DNA of 64,000 nt from Arthrobacter globiformis (GCF_030818015.1 NZ_JAUSZX010000001.1:3472001-3536000), one strand, 5' to 3'. Counted from the stretch's first letter, positions 1 to 9,157 are shown. Numbers and translations are program-made. Notes: a model not told the origin generated them from the sequence alone.

Positions 1-573
1 GAGATCGGAGCCGCCCACCTCCCTGGTAAGCCTGAGTGCCTCGATGATGCGGTCGGCTACCGGGTCCGCCAGCCGTTCCTTGAGCCTGTTAAGGGACGCG
101 TCGAATTGGCCACCAGAGCGGTAATCCGAGCCGAAGTCGCGGAACACTTGCCGCAGCTCCTCGGGGCCCTTGTCGCCCAGCTGTATCAGTGCCTCCGGCA
201 AAGACAGCCCAGCCCGGATGGCCGACCGCAGGTGATCGACGACGTCGGGCCATACCCGCCGCAGGACAGCGCTGCGTCGTTTGGCCCGCCATTTGACCAC
301 CGCCACCGGAAGCCAGCCGCCGAACAGGCCAAAGCAAACGGAAATGGGCCAGGACCTGCTCACGGCGAAAAAGGCCAGGGTCGCAAAAGCGCCAAGGCCT
401 AGGCAGCTGCCGACGAGACCGGCGCCGGTGACTTTTTCAATGCCGGCCGACAACAAGAGGTCATGGAGACGGCTTGTCCGCGGTCCACGCTTGGGGCGCA
501 CGGGCTGGTCCCAGGCCGACCACCAGATCAGGAACAGCCCGGCACCTGTCAGAACTCCCAACAATGCAGCCAT
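1..573 (-). CDS. tadB: TadB-like type II secretion system F-domain protein (partial)
   Basis: This is an inner-membrane platform protein of a Tad/Flp pilus-type secretion system. The reading frame starts at an ATG that shares one base with the cpaF stop (TAATG) and runs off the left window edge, leaving 191 codons. The N-terminus has one hydrophobic segment (about residues 2-20, ending in a WWSAWD stretch). A second hydrophobic hairpin lies at about 47-85. After it comes the conserved cytoplasmic F-domain start: WPDVVDHLRSAIRAG followed by LSLPEAL. That stretch is typical of TadB/GspF proteins, where the domain contacts the CpaF ATPase. Translational coupling to cpaF supports the role. The C-terminal half and any following tadC lie outside the window. 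Confidence 0.85.
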   Translation of the reverse strand, partial: MAALLGVLTGAGLFLIWWSAWDQPVRPKRGPRTSRLHDLLLSAGIEKVTGAGLVGSCLGLGAFATLAFFAVSRSWPISVCFGLFGGWLPVAVVKWRAKRRSAVLRRVWPDVVDHLRSAIRAGLSLPEALIQLGDKGPEELRQVFRDFGSDYRSGGQFDASLNRLKERLADPVADRIIEALRLTREVGGSDL

Positions 574-1796
574 TAGCGCGGGTCCAAGAGCGCCGCGACT
601 TCATAACCAGCCCTCGCGAATTTCTCCTCCGCCGGCATGGTGTTGGCCGTCGGCTCCAGCAGGCCGCCGATCATAGAAAAAATCATCGAGGATTCGATAA
701 TTCCGTTCTCGACCCGTCTGCCCAGGGAGAGGATTTCCGTCACCTGCCTGCGCCCGTTCGCAAGGCGGCTGCAGTGAACCACCAGATCGATGCACGAGGC
801 CACGGTCGGAACCACAAACGCACTGGAAATGTTGTCACCGGCGAGCAGCGGGAGCGTGCACATCTTGGTCACCGCGTCGTGGGCTGAATTTGCGTGAACG
901 GTGCACATCCCAGGAAGGCCGCTGTTAAGGGCGATCAGCATGTCGAGGCTCTCTGCTTCCCGAACCTCGCCCACCACCAAGCGGTCAGGCCGCATGCGAA
1001 GGGCTTCCTTGACCAGCCGGCGGAGCGGGATTTCTCCTTCGCCTTCCAGATTGGGCTGCCGGCACTGCAGCCCGACCACATCGCGCAGCGGAAACTGCAG
1101 CTCGAAGATCTCTTCGACCGTAACGACGCGCTCTCGGCTTCCTATGCTGGCTGCGAGGCAGTTCAGCAGCGTGGTCTTTCCCGCCTGCGTGGCACCTGAG
1201 ACCAGGATGTTGAGTCCGCTTGCGACGGCGGCGCCCAGGAATCGCCCGGACTGCGGGGTCAGGGTGCCCAGTTCCACAAGATGATCCAGCCGGGTTGCCT
1301 TCACAACGAACTTGCGGATATTCACGGCCCAGTGGCGCCTGGTGATATCCGGAATCACCACGTGCAGGCGGGACCCGTCAGGCAGGGCTGCATCCACGAA
1401 GGGCGATGAGATGTCCAGCCGCCGACCCGAGCTCTTCAGCATGCGCTCAACCAGGTCCCGGACCTGCTGATCCGTAAGGCTCAGTGATGTGAGTTCGGAT
1501 TCACCGTTCCGTGCAACGTAGATTTCCGTCGGTGCGTTGATCCAGATTTCCTCGATCCCCGGATCATCCAGCAGAGGTTGGAGGACCCCGAACCCGGCCA
1601 CGGCATCAAAGACAAACCGCCGGGCTGACTCCAGTGGCCCAAGCGGCGGAAGCGGACCCATGAGGGCGCGCTCGTCGTAGTCGGTCACGGCAGCTTCGAC
1701 GAGCCGCCTGACCTCGGCAGTCTGGTGCAACGGATCGAGACCCCGCCGACGGATCAGCTCCCGGACTTCATCCTCGACAATGCGTACTGCATCCAT
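573..1796 (-). CDS. cpaF: CpaF/TadA family secretion ATPase
   Basis: This hexameric ATPase of the VirB11/CpaF type would power assembly of a Tad/Flp pilus or a related secretion system at the membrane. It has 407 residues, near the usual length. The Walker A motif is GATQAGKTTL at about 201-210. The Asp box/Walker B region reads RMRPDRLVVGEVREAE, and the His-box region includes GMCTVHANSA. The ATG start has a good SD (GGGGGA, four bases upstream). It overlaps tadB by one base. The promoter region upstream carries a CRP-like operator and a DnaA box. The partner genes cpaB and cpaE lie about 36 kb away in this window, which is unusual. Confidence 0.93.
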   Translation of the reverse strand: MDAVRIVEDEVRELIRRRGLDPLHQTAEVRRLVEAAVTDYDERALMGPLPPLGPLESARRFVFDAVAGFGVLQPLLDDPGIEEIWINAPTEIYVARNGESELTSLSLTDQQVRDLVERMLKSSGRRLDISSPFVDAALPDGSRLHVVIPDITRRHWAVNIRKFVVKATRLDHLVELGTLTPQSGRFLGAAVASGLNILVSGATQAGKTTLLNCLAASIGSRERVVTVEEIFELQFPLRDVVGLQCRQPNLEGEGEIPLRRLVKEALRMRPDRLVVGEVREAESLDMLIALNSGLPGMCTVHANSAHDAVTKMCTLPLLAGDNISSAFVVPTVASCIDLVVHCSRLANGRRQVTEILSLGRRVENGIIESSMIFSMIGGLLEPTANTMPAEEKFARAGYEVAALLDPR

Positions 1797-1866
1797 GAAT
1801 TCCCCCGAACGACTGCCGCCCCCAGCGGAGGCAGTACATCTGGGTTAAAGCTAAGGGAAGCTACCC

Positions 1867-1882
1867 CGTGAGCCAAGTCACA
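1867..1882. promoter_or_regulatory. CRP/GlxR-type operator upstream of cpaF
   Basis: The sequence CGTGAGCCAAGTCACA matches the TGTGA-N6-TCACA consensus in nine of ten half-site positions. It lies about 70-86 bp upstream of the cpaF ATG, in the only non-coding gap before the operon. CRP-family regulators (GlxR, Crp) are general in Actinobacteria. Control of the pilus operon by cAMP is an inference from the motif and its place. Confidence 0.55.
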
Positions 1883-1892
1883 GGATTAAGAA

Positions 1893-1901
1893 TGTGGATA
1901 A
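1893..1901 (-). promoter_or_regulatory. Perfect DnaA box in cpaF upstream region
   Basis: TGTGGATAA is the reverse complement of TTATCCACA, the canonical DnaA box. It stands alone 11 bp from the CRP-like site, so it is not part of a replication origin. It may be a chance match, a titration site or a DnaA-responsive control site. Confidence 0.3.
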
Positions 1902-1973
1902 CCCAACCGAAGCGCCTGTGTACGGCAACCGGCCATCCGCAGATGTTACGTCTCGGAGGCAGCAGTTCCACCT

Positions 1974-2987
1974 TCACCGGCGTAACCGTAGGGATTTTGC
2001 ACTCTGCCAGCGCCAGTGGTCAGCGCACATCTGCGCCAGATCACGGTGAGCGGACCATCCCAGGTCCGCCAAGGCTGCAGAAGCGTCGGCGTAGCTCACA
2101 GCCGCATCCCCCGGGCGGCGCGGAGCGAACTCGTAGGGAACGGGATGGCCTGCGGCAGCGCCGAAGGCCTCGATGACCTCGAGCACGGACGAACCGCGGC
2201 CGGTTCCGAGGTTCCACCGGAACGAGCCGGTCTTCGTCTTAAGGTAGTTCAGCGCTGCGAGGTGACCGGCCGCCAGGTCCATGACGTGGATATAATCGCG
2301 GACCCCTGTTCCGTCGGGCGTCGGGTAATCGTTGCCAAAAACCATGACCTTCTCGCGCCGTCCCACCGCGACCTGCGCAACGAAGGGCAAGAGATTGTTG
2401 GGGATCCCGCGCGGGTCTTCGCCTATGCGTCCCGATTCGTGGGCGCCCACGGGGTTGAAATAGCGCAGCAGCGCGATGCTCCACCGCGGGTCGGCGTCGC
2501 TCAGGTCGGACAGGATGTCCTCGATCTGCTCTTTCGTCCTGCCGTAGGGGTTCGTTGCATCCAGCGGCGACTTCTCGATCAGGGGAACGTGCTCGGAGGC
2601 GCCGTAGACGGTAGCCGATGAGCTGAAGACCAGCCGCCGAACACCGGCTTTCTCCATGCTCTCAAGCAGGTTGAGCGTGCCCACCACGTTGTTCTTGTAG
2701 TACCAGAGCGGCTTCGCCACAGACTCGCCGACGGCCTTCAGGCCCGCGAAGTGGATGACGGCGTCGAAGCCGCCCTCCGCGAAGACCTGATCGACAGCCA
2801 CAGCGTCGAGCAGGTCGGCCTCGCGGAACTCCACCTTCTTGCCGGCGAGCTCTTCAACACGGCGGACTGCCTCGATGTTCGAGTTCATAAGGTTGTCCAG
2901 CACGACGACGTCGTGCCCCTCCTCGAGCAGGCATAAAGCCGTGTGTGAACCGATGTAGCCGGCGCCGCCGGTAACCAAAACCTTCAT
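1974..2987 (-). CDS. galE: UDP-glucose 4-epimerase
   Basis: This enzyme interconverts UDP-glucose and UDP-galactose in the cytoplasm using bound NAD. It is a short-chain dehydrogenase/reductase of 337 residues, the normal GalE size. The N-terminus MKVLVTGGAGYIGSHTA holds the Rossmann glycine motif. SSSATVYG and NPYGRTK supply the Ser and the YxxxK catalytic pair. The frame is open 53 codons further upstream, but homology begins at the ATG chosen here. Within the window GalE can feed Glf and GlfT2 (UDP-galactopyranose to galactofuranose), so it fits the surface-polysaccharide theme although it stands alone, divergent from the muramidase gene. Confidence 0.96.
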   Translation of the reverse strand: MKVLVTGGAGYIGSHTALCLLEEGHDVVVLDNLMNSNIEAVRRVEELAGKKVEFREADLLDAVAVDQVFAEGGFDAVIHFAGLKAVGESVAKPLWYYKNNVVGTLNLLESMEKAGVRRLVFSSSATVYGASEHVPLIEKSPLDATNPYGRTKEQIEDILSDLSDADPRWSIALLRYFNPVGAHESGRIGEDPRGIPNNLLPFVAQVAVGRREKVMVFGNDYPTPDGTGVRDYIHVMDLAAGHLAALNYLKTKTGSFRWNLGTGRGSSVLEVIEAFGAAAGHPVPYEFAPRRPGDAAVSYADASAALADLGWSAHRDLAQMCADHWRWQSAKSLRLRR

Positions 2988-3246
2988 GGCCACCAGTCTA
3001 GGCGTACGCGGAATAGCCCTGAAATTCGGGTGACGCGCAGGCGGTAGCAACAACCTTCCGGCCACTCGCCTTCTCATTGGCCACAAGAGAATCAATGCCA
3101 TCCTCAGCACCACTAGTAACAGAAAGTGGTATGTTAGGCGCGCCAAGGACTAGCCCTTGGGGGATGGCGTGGTGGAAAGCGACCTCGACCGACTCTGCAA
3201 CGCCCAAAGGGCGCTGAGGCCAGGCCGTTGACTCCGGAGCAGAGAC

Positions 3247-5202
3247 ATGACACAAACAAAAATTGCACGGCGCAAAACTGCCGGCCGATTTAGCGCCGGC
3301 ATTCTGGCATTGGTGGTGCTTGCCGGTCTGGGAATTCCGGTTCCCGCCTGGGCCCTGGAGCCAGAGCCGACTCCCACGACGGGCGAGGCAAGTGTTCCCC
3401 CGTTCAGCGACCCCGCGGCTGGCCTCGACACGGAGGCAGCCAGGGCAGCGATGCGGGCAGCCGTGGGCGAAGACGGCGCGCACATGGGCCAGGGCAATCC
3501 AGTTGCTCTCCAGCCGCGGCCGAACGCCGTAACAGAAGCCACATGGGTCCCGTCCTTTGGCGTCAAGGGCCAAGACGTTAGCAGCCACCAAACGGCCGTT
3601 AACTGGCAGCAGCAATGGAACATGGGGTCGCGCTTCGCGTATGTGAAAGCCACCGAAGGCAATTACTACATCAGCGGAAGTTTCAGTTCCCAGTATGAGG
3701 GTGCCCGCAACGTCGGCATGGTTCGCGGCGCCTATCACTTCGCCATCCCCAACGCATCTTCCGGTGCAGACCAAGCCCGCTTCTTCGTGGCCAACGGCGG
3801 GGGGTGGTCGGGTGACGGCTACACCATGCCTCCCGTGCTGGATTTCGAATTCAACCCTTACGCAGGCCAGACCATCAACGGCTTTTACCACGGAAACACC
3901 TGCTATGACAGGACGCCACAGCAGCTGGCTACGTGGGTCCGGGACTTTGGCAACACCATGCGGTCCTTGACCGGCCGACTGCCGGTCATCTACACGAACA
4001 CGGGCTGGTGGAAGCAGTGCACCGGCGATGCCCTTGGCTTCGGCGACTATCCCTTGTGGGTGGCCAACTACCCAACCGCCCCGTCCGACGATGCCGGGCC
4101 TATCCCGTCAAGCTGGAGCCAGTACAGTATCTGGCAGTTTAGCCCAAGCGGGCCGTTTGCAGGCGACTCGAATGTCTGGAACGGCACCTACGCACAGCTG
4201 CAGACCTTTGCCAGGAACGGTGTCGACTCCGCAGGCGCTATCGAGCGGAAGTGGCTGTCATTGGGTGGAGCCTCCGGAAGCCTTGGAGCGGCAATCTCCA
4301 AGTCCGACATCTGCAACCTGGTTGGCGGCGGATGTTACCGATCCTATGCGGCCGGCAACATCTACTGGACCAGCGCAACTGGTGCACATCCTGTCACGGG
4401 CAGCTTTTGGAAAGCCTGGGGTGCGGCGCGCTGGCAAAGCGGCATCGGCTATCCTACCGGCGATGTCACCTGCCCCTACGGGGCGCCCGCCTCCTCAACA
4501 TGCCACCAGAAATTCCAGGGCGGCATTGTCTATGCCACTCCCGTCGCGGGTACCTTTGCGGTGACCAACAGCTACATGTCCGCATGGAAAGCTGCCGGCT
4601 GGCAACAGGGAATCGGATACCCGACCGCGACGGCTTCCTGCGGCCTGTACGGCGGCGGCTGCTACCAGCCCTTCCAAAAGGGCAACATCTACTTCTCTGC
4701 ATCCACCGGAGCCCATGCAGTGACAGGTTCGTACTGGGATGCATGGAAGGAAGCAGGCTGGCAGCAGGGGCTTGGCTATCCGACCGGCCCGACTGGTTGC
4801 GGGCTTTATGGTGGTGGTTGCTACCAGCCCTTCCAAAAAGCCAACGTCTACTTCTCCCCCGCTACCGGCGCCCATGCCGTTTTCGGGGCCTACTTCAGAT
4901 CGTGGCAGTGGGCTGGCTGGCAGGCGGGCGTCGGTTATCCGACTGGACCAGCGAAGTGTGGACTTTACGGCGGTGGCTGCTATCAGCCGTTCGAACGGGC
5001 CACGAGCTACTACACCGCCGCAACCGGCGCAAACATGGTCGGTGAACCGTACTGGTCAGCCTGGCGCAACGCGGGCTGGCAGAGTGGCGGTCTCGGTTAT
5101 CCCCTCGGCGTAGCCGTACAGTACAACGGCTACCGCGAGGTACCGTTCCAAGGGGGATCCATGATCTACAGCGCCACTGGGGTTAACGTACGCCGCAAAT
5201 AA
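3247..5202 (+). CDS. Secreted GH25 muramidase with C-terminal LGFP repeats
   Basis: This is a predicted exported lysozyme (glycoside hydrolase 25) that cleaves the peptidoglycan glycan chain. The N-terminus is a Sec signal peptide: a basic TQTKIARRK start, a hydrophobic core, and a likely cleavage after PAWA at about 36. The catalytic domain spans about 105-325, with GQDVSSHQ (Asp110) and VLDFEF (Asp199, Glu201), the GH25 acid pair. The rest, about 330-651, is a run of about six LGFP-type units with motifs such as GWQQGIGYPT and GLYGGGCYQPF; such repeats are thought to bind the cell wall. The start has GGAG seven bases upstream. No phage genes flank it, so a housekeeping or competitive cell-wall role is more likely than phage lysis. 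Confidence 0.9.
   Translation: MTQTKIARRKTAGRFSAGILALVVLAGLGIPVPAWALEPEPTPTTGEASVPPFSDPAAGLDTEAARAAMRAAVGEDGAHMGQGNPVALQPRPNAVTEATWVPSFGVKGQDVSSHQTAVNWQQQWNMGSRFAYVKATEGNYYISGSFSSQYEGARNVGMVRGAYHFAIPNASSGADQARFFVANGGGWSGDGYTMPPVLDFEFNPYAGQTINGFYHGNTCYDRTPQQLATWVRDFGNTMRSLTGRLPVIYTNTGWWKQCTGDALGFGDYPLWVANYPTAPSDDAGPIPSSWSQYSIWQFSPSGPFAGDSNVWNGTYAQLQTFARNGVDSAGAIERKWLSLGGASGSLGAAISKSDICNLVGGGCYRSYAAGNIYWTSATGAHPVTGSFWKAWGAARWQSGIGYPTGDVTCPYGAPASSTCHQKFQGGIVYATPVAGTFAVTNSYMSAWKAAGWQQGIGYPTATASCGLYGGGCYQPFQKGNIYFSASTGAHAVTGSYWDAWKEAGWQQGLGYPTGPTGCGLYGGGCYQPFQKANVYFSPATGAHAVFGAYFRSWQWAGWQAGVGYPTGPAKCGLYGGGCYQPFERATSYYTAATGANMVGEPYWSAWRNAGWQSGGLGYPLGVAVQYNGYREVPFQGGSMIYSATGVNVRRK
4639..5115 (+). 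repeat. In-frame 159-bp tandem repeats encoding LGFP units
   Basis: The cysteine codon that begins each CGLYGGGCYQPF motif falls at 4639, 4798 and 4957. This gives an exact 159-bp (53-residue) period. The copies are similar at the DNA level, which suggests duplication and recombination within the gene. Earlier units from about 4250 are more diverged. Confidence 0.8.
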
Positions 5203-5535
5203 GCGACGGGGCACGGCGACGAGTCAAACCTGGGGCCAGCGAAAAAGAACTGGTGCGCCCCAGGGGCCCCACACTGGTGGCGTATGTACCTAGCGCGCCG
5301 CCGATTATCCGTTATTGGCCCGGCAGCACAAAGAAAATTTGGGACTGTGAGCAAGAACCGTGTTCTCCGATGACGATGAAAATCCCGGAACCAACACGAT
5401 GAGCGTGTGGCCAGCCAGCAGAGCCCGCGCCGAGCGTCGGCGGGCGACGGGAAAGAAGTCACTGGTGCGTGCCGCCGACTTTGCGGCCGGCCGATGCCTA
5501 ACGGGCTTCGTCACAGTCAGCGCCGCTCGTGCCAG
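5203..5535. other. Convergent intergenic region without a supported gene
   Basis: This 333-bp gap lies between two genes that converge on it. Short open frames are present on both strands (for example a 69-codon frame at 5305-5514), but none has an SD or recognisable composition. I see no strong symmetrical terminator hairpin and no repeat here. Confidence 0.5.
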
Positions 5536-6972
5536 TCATTGTGAAGCCCTTCCCGTCCGCTTTGCCCTGCGCTTGTGCCACACTGCAAGTCCGCCGGCAC
5601 CTGCCAAGGCCACCGCGCCTGCGGTAATGATTCCCGAAACGATATCCCGCGGAACCATCAGCAGTGCGGCGACATAGGTAACCGCGGCAACACAGCACAG
5701 CGCATATGTGCGTACCGGCCACCCGCCCGGGGCCCGCCGACGTGCTACCAGAAAATACACGCCGCCGAGAAGGAAAAAGGATCCCGCGGATGTTGCGGCC
5801 ATCAGCACCAGGTTCCCGGCGGACGCCGGTCCCAGCGCTGCCAGGGCCGAAATAACGAGCACCGAAGGCGTGACCACCGCCAGGATCCAGGTCACCTTGT
5901 CGGCAAAGAGCAGCGAGGAAGCGTTCAAATACAGCAGGTAGCCGAGGGCGATCAGGGGCATTATCTGCGCGACAGGGATGAGGTCCTCACGCCCCACGGC
6001 CATGATGTGGGTCACCACATTCGCTCCACCGCTCGCCACGATGACCAACGCGAGTCCCGCGAAACTCGCTGTCTTCATGACTGAGCGCATCCGCTCCGGC
6101 CGCTCCCCCGGCTTCGCCGACATGATGGCTGGAACCCACGCGTTGTTCAGGGCGCCCAGCAGCGTGACAGTCCCCAGGACAAAAATCTGAACTTTGCCGT
6201 AGTCCCCGGAGACACCCTCCGCAGCCACAGCCGCCAACAGAAAAGCGGCTCCCTGCGTCAGGAGCATCATCGATCCGGTGTGCGGCAAGACGGGCAGTCC
6301 GATGAGCAGCGCCTCTTTTGCGGCGCCGGGTACGGCGAAAGGCGGTGACGGCGGCGCAATGAACAGCGCCGCGACTGCCGTGAGGCAGACCGCGGTCCCG
6401 AAGCCCACCATGAAAACGCTGGCGGTGGCGCCGACAACGAGCATGGCCAACAGCCCCACGCCATAGGCAGCCACCGATGACCCGAGGCTCAGCAGAACGA
6501 ACGCAACGGGCCGGCCTTGGGCTCGAAGCAGAGCCTGGGCAGCCAGCACGGTGGCGAGCAGGCCCATCGTCAGCAGCGCCACGGTGAAGCTGAACACTCC
6601 GTGGCCACCGCCCGCCAGCCACCAGTACACCGCCGCCGCGATGGCCCCGACAAGAGCGCCGAGCAGGCTCAGAAAGCCGCTGATGGAACGTGCCTTGGCT
6701 GCACCGTTATGGTCGAACCATGCCTTGGTAATTGCCAGCGGCAGTCCTGCCGCGCCAAGGACCACGCCAATCTGGATTACCGAGACGGACAGGAACAGCT
6801 CCTGCCATTCAGCATCATTGTTCAGCACTCGGAGCGCAAATGGCTGGACGAGAAAGATTCCCAGGCCCTGCATGAGTGCGCCCACCAGATAAAGAACCGA
6901 GTTCCTGCCTGTCTTGTCCACAGCGCTGCTGTTCCCGGATTCGGCAACGTCTGCCCGCCCGGTACTACTCAC
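5536..6972 (-). CDS. wzx: Wzx-like polysaccharide flippase (MATE/MVF-type)
   Basis: This is a predicted integral membrane transporter of the polysaccharide biosynthesis family (Wzx/RfbX). Such proteins flip lipid-linked oligosaccharides across the cytoplasmic membrane. It has 478 residues with about 12-14 hydrophobic segments after a polar N-terminal 25 residues. A typical family start follows: SVLYLVGALMQGLGIFLVQP. The GTG start overlaps the last 8 bp of legC and no separate SD is clear, so translation is probably coupled. As the last gene of the legionaminic acid run, it likely exports a legionaminic-acid-bearing lipid-linked unit. No Wzy polymerase is identifiable in the window. Confidence 0.85.
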   Translation of the reverse strand: MSSTGRADVAESGNSSAVDKTGRNSVLYLVGALMQGLGIFLVQPFALRVLNNDAEWQELFLSVSVIQIGVVLGAAGLPLAITKAWFDHNGAAKARSISGFLSLLGALVGAIAAAVYWWLAGGGHGVFSFTVALLTMGLLATVLAAQALLRAQGRPVAFVLLSLGSSVAAYGVGLLAMLVVGATASVFMVGFGTAVCLTAVAALFIAPPSPPFAVPGAAKEALLIGLPVLPHTGSMMLLTQGAAFLLAAVAAEGVSGDYGKVQIFVLGTVTLLGALNNAWVPAIMSAKPGERPERMRSVMKTASFAGLALVIVASGGANVVTHIMAVGREDLIPVAQIMPLIALGYLLYLNASSLLFADKVTWILAVVTPSVLVISALAALGPASAGNLVLMAATSAGSFFLLGGVYFLVARRRAPGGWPVRTYALCCVAAVTYVAALLMVPRDIVSGIITAGAVALAGAGGLAVWHKRRAKRTGRASQ

Positions 6973-8119
6973 CGCTGAGTCGTAGCCATTCGTGGACCCG
7001 TTTTATCACGCGGTCCTGATCGGCTTCCGTAAGGTCGGTGGAGCATGGCAGCGAAAGGCCACGGGAAAAAAGATCTTCGCCGATGCTGCCGCCGAGGCTG
7101 AGCTCGTCCTGCAGCGGCGGCTGCATGTGCAGCGGCCGCCATAGCGAGCGGGATTCGATATTCACTTCGGCCAGGAAGTCCTGCAGTTCGTCCCGTGCGC
7201 CAGTTCCGCGCGAGGCGGGGACAAGTACCGAGTACAGCCAGTAGGTCGATTCCTGGCCGGGGAGGCTCGGAGGCGTCTGGATCTCAGTGCCGGCAAAAGC
7301 GTCGGCGTAGCGGGCCGCGATTTTGCGCTTTGTTTCCACGAAGCCGTCGAGCCGCTCCAGCTGCGCCACTCCGAGGGCCGCGGCGATGTTCGTCAGCCGG
7401 TAGTTGAAGCCGATTTCGTCGTGCAGGTAGCCGCGGTCTGGGAGCCGGGCCTGGGTCGAAAGGTGCTTTGCCTTCGCCGCCAGTTCGGGATCGTCAGTGG
7501 TGAACATGCCGCCGCCGCCGGTCGTCATGATTTTGTTTCCATTGAACGAGAACGCACCCATGTGGCCGACCGTCCCGACGTGGCGGCCTTGCAGCGGCCC
7601 CTCGGTCCACATGGCGCCGAGAGCCTCGGCGGCATCTTCGATCAGGATGATGCCGTATTCATCCGCAAGTTCCCGCGCCGCCTGGGCGTCGGCGGGCTGG
7701 CCCAGGATGTGCACGATCTCGATGGCCTTGGGCAGCTTCTCCCCCGCTGCCGTCCTGCGCTCGATCTCGCGGCGCAGGCTCACGACATCCATGCACCAGG
7801 ACTCGGCCAGCGAGTCCACCAGCAGCAGGTCGGCGAACTGGTAGGACGCCGCGTTGGAGCTTGCCATGAAGGTGAAGTCCGACACGGCAACGAGGTCCCC
7901 CGGCTGAACGTCAGCGAGGCGCATCGCAATGTGCAGCGCCGCCGTTCCCGAAGCGCATGCCACGGCGTGCTTGGCGCCGACGTAGTCAGCGAACTTCTGT
8001 TCGAATTCGGAGACAAACTGCCCCACGGAAGAGACAAACCCGCTGGCGACGGCTTCGTTGACGAGTTCGGCTTCACGCTCGCCGATATTGGGTACAGCTA
8101 GTGGGATACGGCTCGCCAC
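6965..8119 (-). CDS. legC: LegC-like PLP-dependent sugar aminotransferase
   Basis: This is a DegT/DnrJ/EryC1 family aminotransferase, predicted to aminate the 4-keto sugar made by LegB during legionaminic acid synthesis. Motifs: the early VPNIGEREAELVNEAV helix; IEDAAEALGA, the PLP-binding aspartate; SFNGNKIMTTGGGG, with Lys196 as the Schiff-base lysine. The preferred start is a GTG at 8119 with GAAAGG six bases upstream. The frame is open to a GTG at 8140, adding seven residues (LPERSI region), but that start lacks an SD. It follows legB by 21 bp. The substrate is inferred from the cluster; the protein alone would only be called a nucleotide-sugar aminotransferase. Confidence 0.88.
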   Translation of the reverse strand: MASRIPLAVPNIGEREAELVNEAVASGFVSSVGQFVSEFEQKFADYVGAKHAVACASGTAALHIAMRLADVQPGDLVAVSDFTFMASSNAASYQFADLLLVDSLAESWCMDVVSLRREIERRTAAGEKLPKAIEIVHILGQPADAQAARELADEYGIILIEDAAEALGAMWTEGPLQGRHVGTVGHMGAFSFNGNKIMTTGGGGMFTTDDPELAAKAKHLSTQARLPDRGYLHDEIGFNYRLTNIAAALGVAQLERLDGFVETKRKIAARYADAFAGTEIQTPPSLPGQESTYWLYSVLVPASRGTGARDELQDFLAEVNIESRSLWRPLHMQPPLQDELSLGGSIGEDLFSRGLSLPCSTDLTEADQDRVIKRVHEWLRLSGE

Positions 8120-8140
8120 AATTGACCTTTCTGGCAACAC

Positions 8141-9157
8141 TTATCGGGAGTAACGTGCGGCTGCGGAAAGGTCCACGCCGCGGGCCTTGATCCATTCGGC
8201 GGATTCCCGCAGGCCCTCTTCGAGGCTGACCTGCGGTGCCCAGCCCAGTTCGGCCAGCGCCTGCGACGGGTCCGAAAGAAGGTGCATGACTTCGCTGGCT
8301 TCCGGGCGGACGCGCTCGTCCTGGGTGATGATCTCCGCCGTTGATCCGGTGACCTTCCGGGCCATTTCAACGAGTTCCCCGATGGAGACGTCGTAGCCGG
8401 TGCCGAGTTGGATGACCTGGCCCTCCAGCGGGATGTCCGCGCTGGCTGCCTTCAGGAATCCGTCGGCCGTGTCAGTGACGTACGTGAAGTCGCGGCGGGG
8501 GGTCAGCGAGCCGAGGTGGATCTTGTCGGCGCCGGCAACCATCTGCTGCAGCACCGTGGGGATCACGGCACGTGCGGACTGCCGGGGACCGTAGGTGTTG
8601 AACGGGCGCAGGACCACTACGGGAGTCTCAAAGGAGCTCGCCCACGCCTCGCAGAGCTTGTCGGCGGCAATCTTCGTGGCGCTGTACGGGGACTGGCCGC
8701 GGAGCTCGTTTTCGATGGTGATCGGCACGGTCTTGGGAGTTCCGTAGACCTCGGACGTGGAGGTGTTGACCAGCCGCGGCACGTTGTGGCGGCGCACGCC
8801 CTCGAGGACGTTCAGCGTGCCCACGACGTTCGTTTCCACGTACGAGCGGGGCGCCTCGTAGGAGTAGGGAATCGCGATGAGGGCTGCGAGGTGGAGGACG
8901 ACATCCGAACCGGCAACCAGGTCGGAGACGTACTCCGCGTCCCGGATGTCGCCGAGGCGCAGATCGACGGAGTCACGCTCTTCGGGGCTCAGGTCATCAA
9001 GCCACCCGTAGGAACCGTTGGAGTTGTAAACGCAAAGGGCGCGCACGTTGGCACCCTGGGCGATCAGCCGCTGGGTGACGTGGCTTCCGATGAAGCCGTC
9101 CGCGCCCGTAACAACTACGGTCTTGCCCGTAAGGTTCTGCTGAGTCAAGGTGATCAC
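8141..9157 (-). CDS. legB: LegB-like nucleotide-sugar 4,6-dehydratase
   Basis: This SDR enzyme of about 338 residues is predicted to convert GDP-N-acetylglucosamine to the 4-keto-6-deoxy sugar, the first modification step of the legionaminic acid route. It shows VVVTGADGFIGSHV (NAD binding), NTSTSEVYG and SPYSATKIAADK (Tyr-x3-Lys), and VVLRPFNTYGPRQSAR. The start taken is the GTG in a GTGA overlap with the ptmE stop. A longer frame to 9223 would overlap ptmE by 70 bp and is unlikely. The adjacent guanylyltransferase suggests a GDP-linked rather than UDP-linked substrate; that is inference. Confidence 0.88.
   Translation of the reverse strand: MITLTQQNLTGKTVVVTGADGFIGSHVTQRLIAQGANVRALCVYNSNGSYGWLDDLSPEERDSVDLRLGDIRDAEYVSDLVAGSDVVLHLAALIAIPYSYEAPRSYVETNVVGTLNVLEGVRRHNVPRLVNTSTSEVYGTPKTVPITIENELRGQSPYSATKIAADKLCEAWASSFETPVVVLRPFNTYGPRQSARAVIPTVLQQMVAGADKIHLGSLTPRRDFTYVTDTADGFLKAASADIPLEGQVIQLGTGYDVSIGELVEMARKVTGSTAEIITQDERVRPEASEVMHLLSDPSQALAELGWAPQVSLEEGLRESAEWIKARGVDLSAAARYSR

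Noticed and set aside
2998..3891. A leftward 297-codon frame opposite the muramidase start
   Set aside because: It is antisense to the signal peptide and catalytic domain of the GH25 gene and shows no recognisable motif.
3247..5202. Prophage lysis gene
   Set aside because: A GH25 lysozyme can be phage-borne, but there is a signal peptide, LGFP wall-binding repeats, and no phage genes nearby.
5305..5514. A 69-codon leftward frame in the gap after wzx
   Set aside because: It has no SD, no conserved features and weak composition; too little to call a gene.
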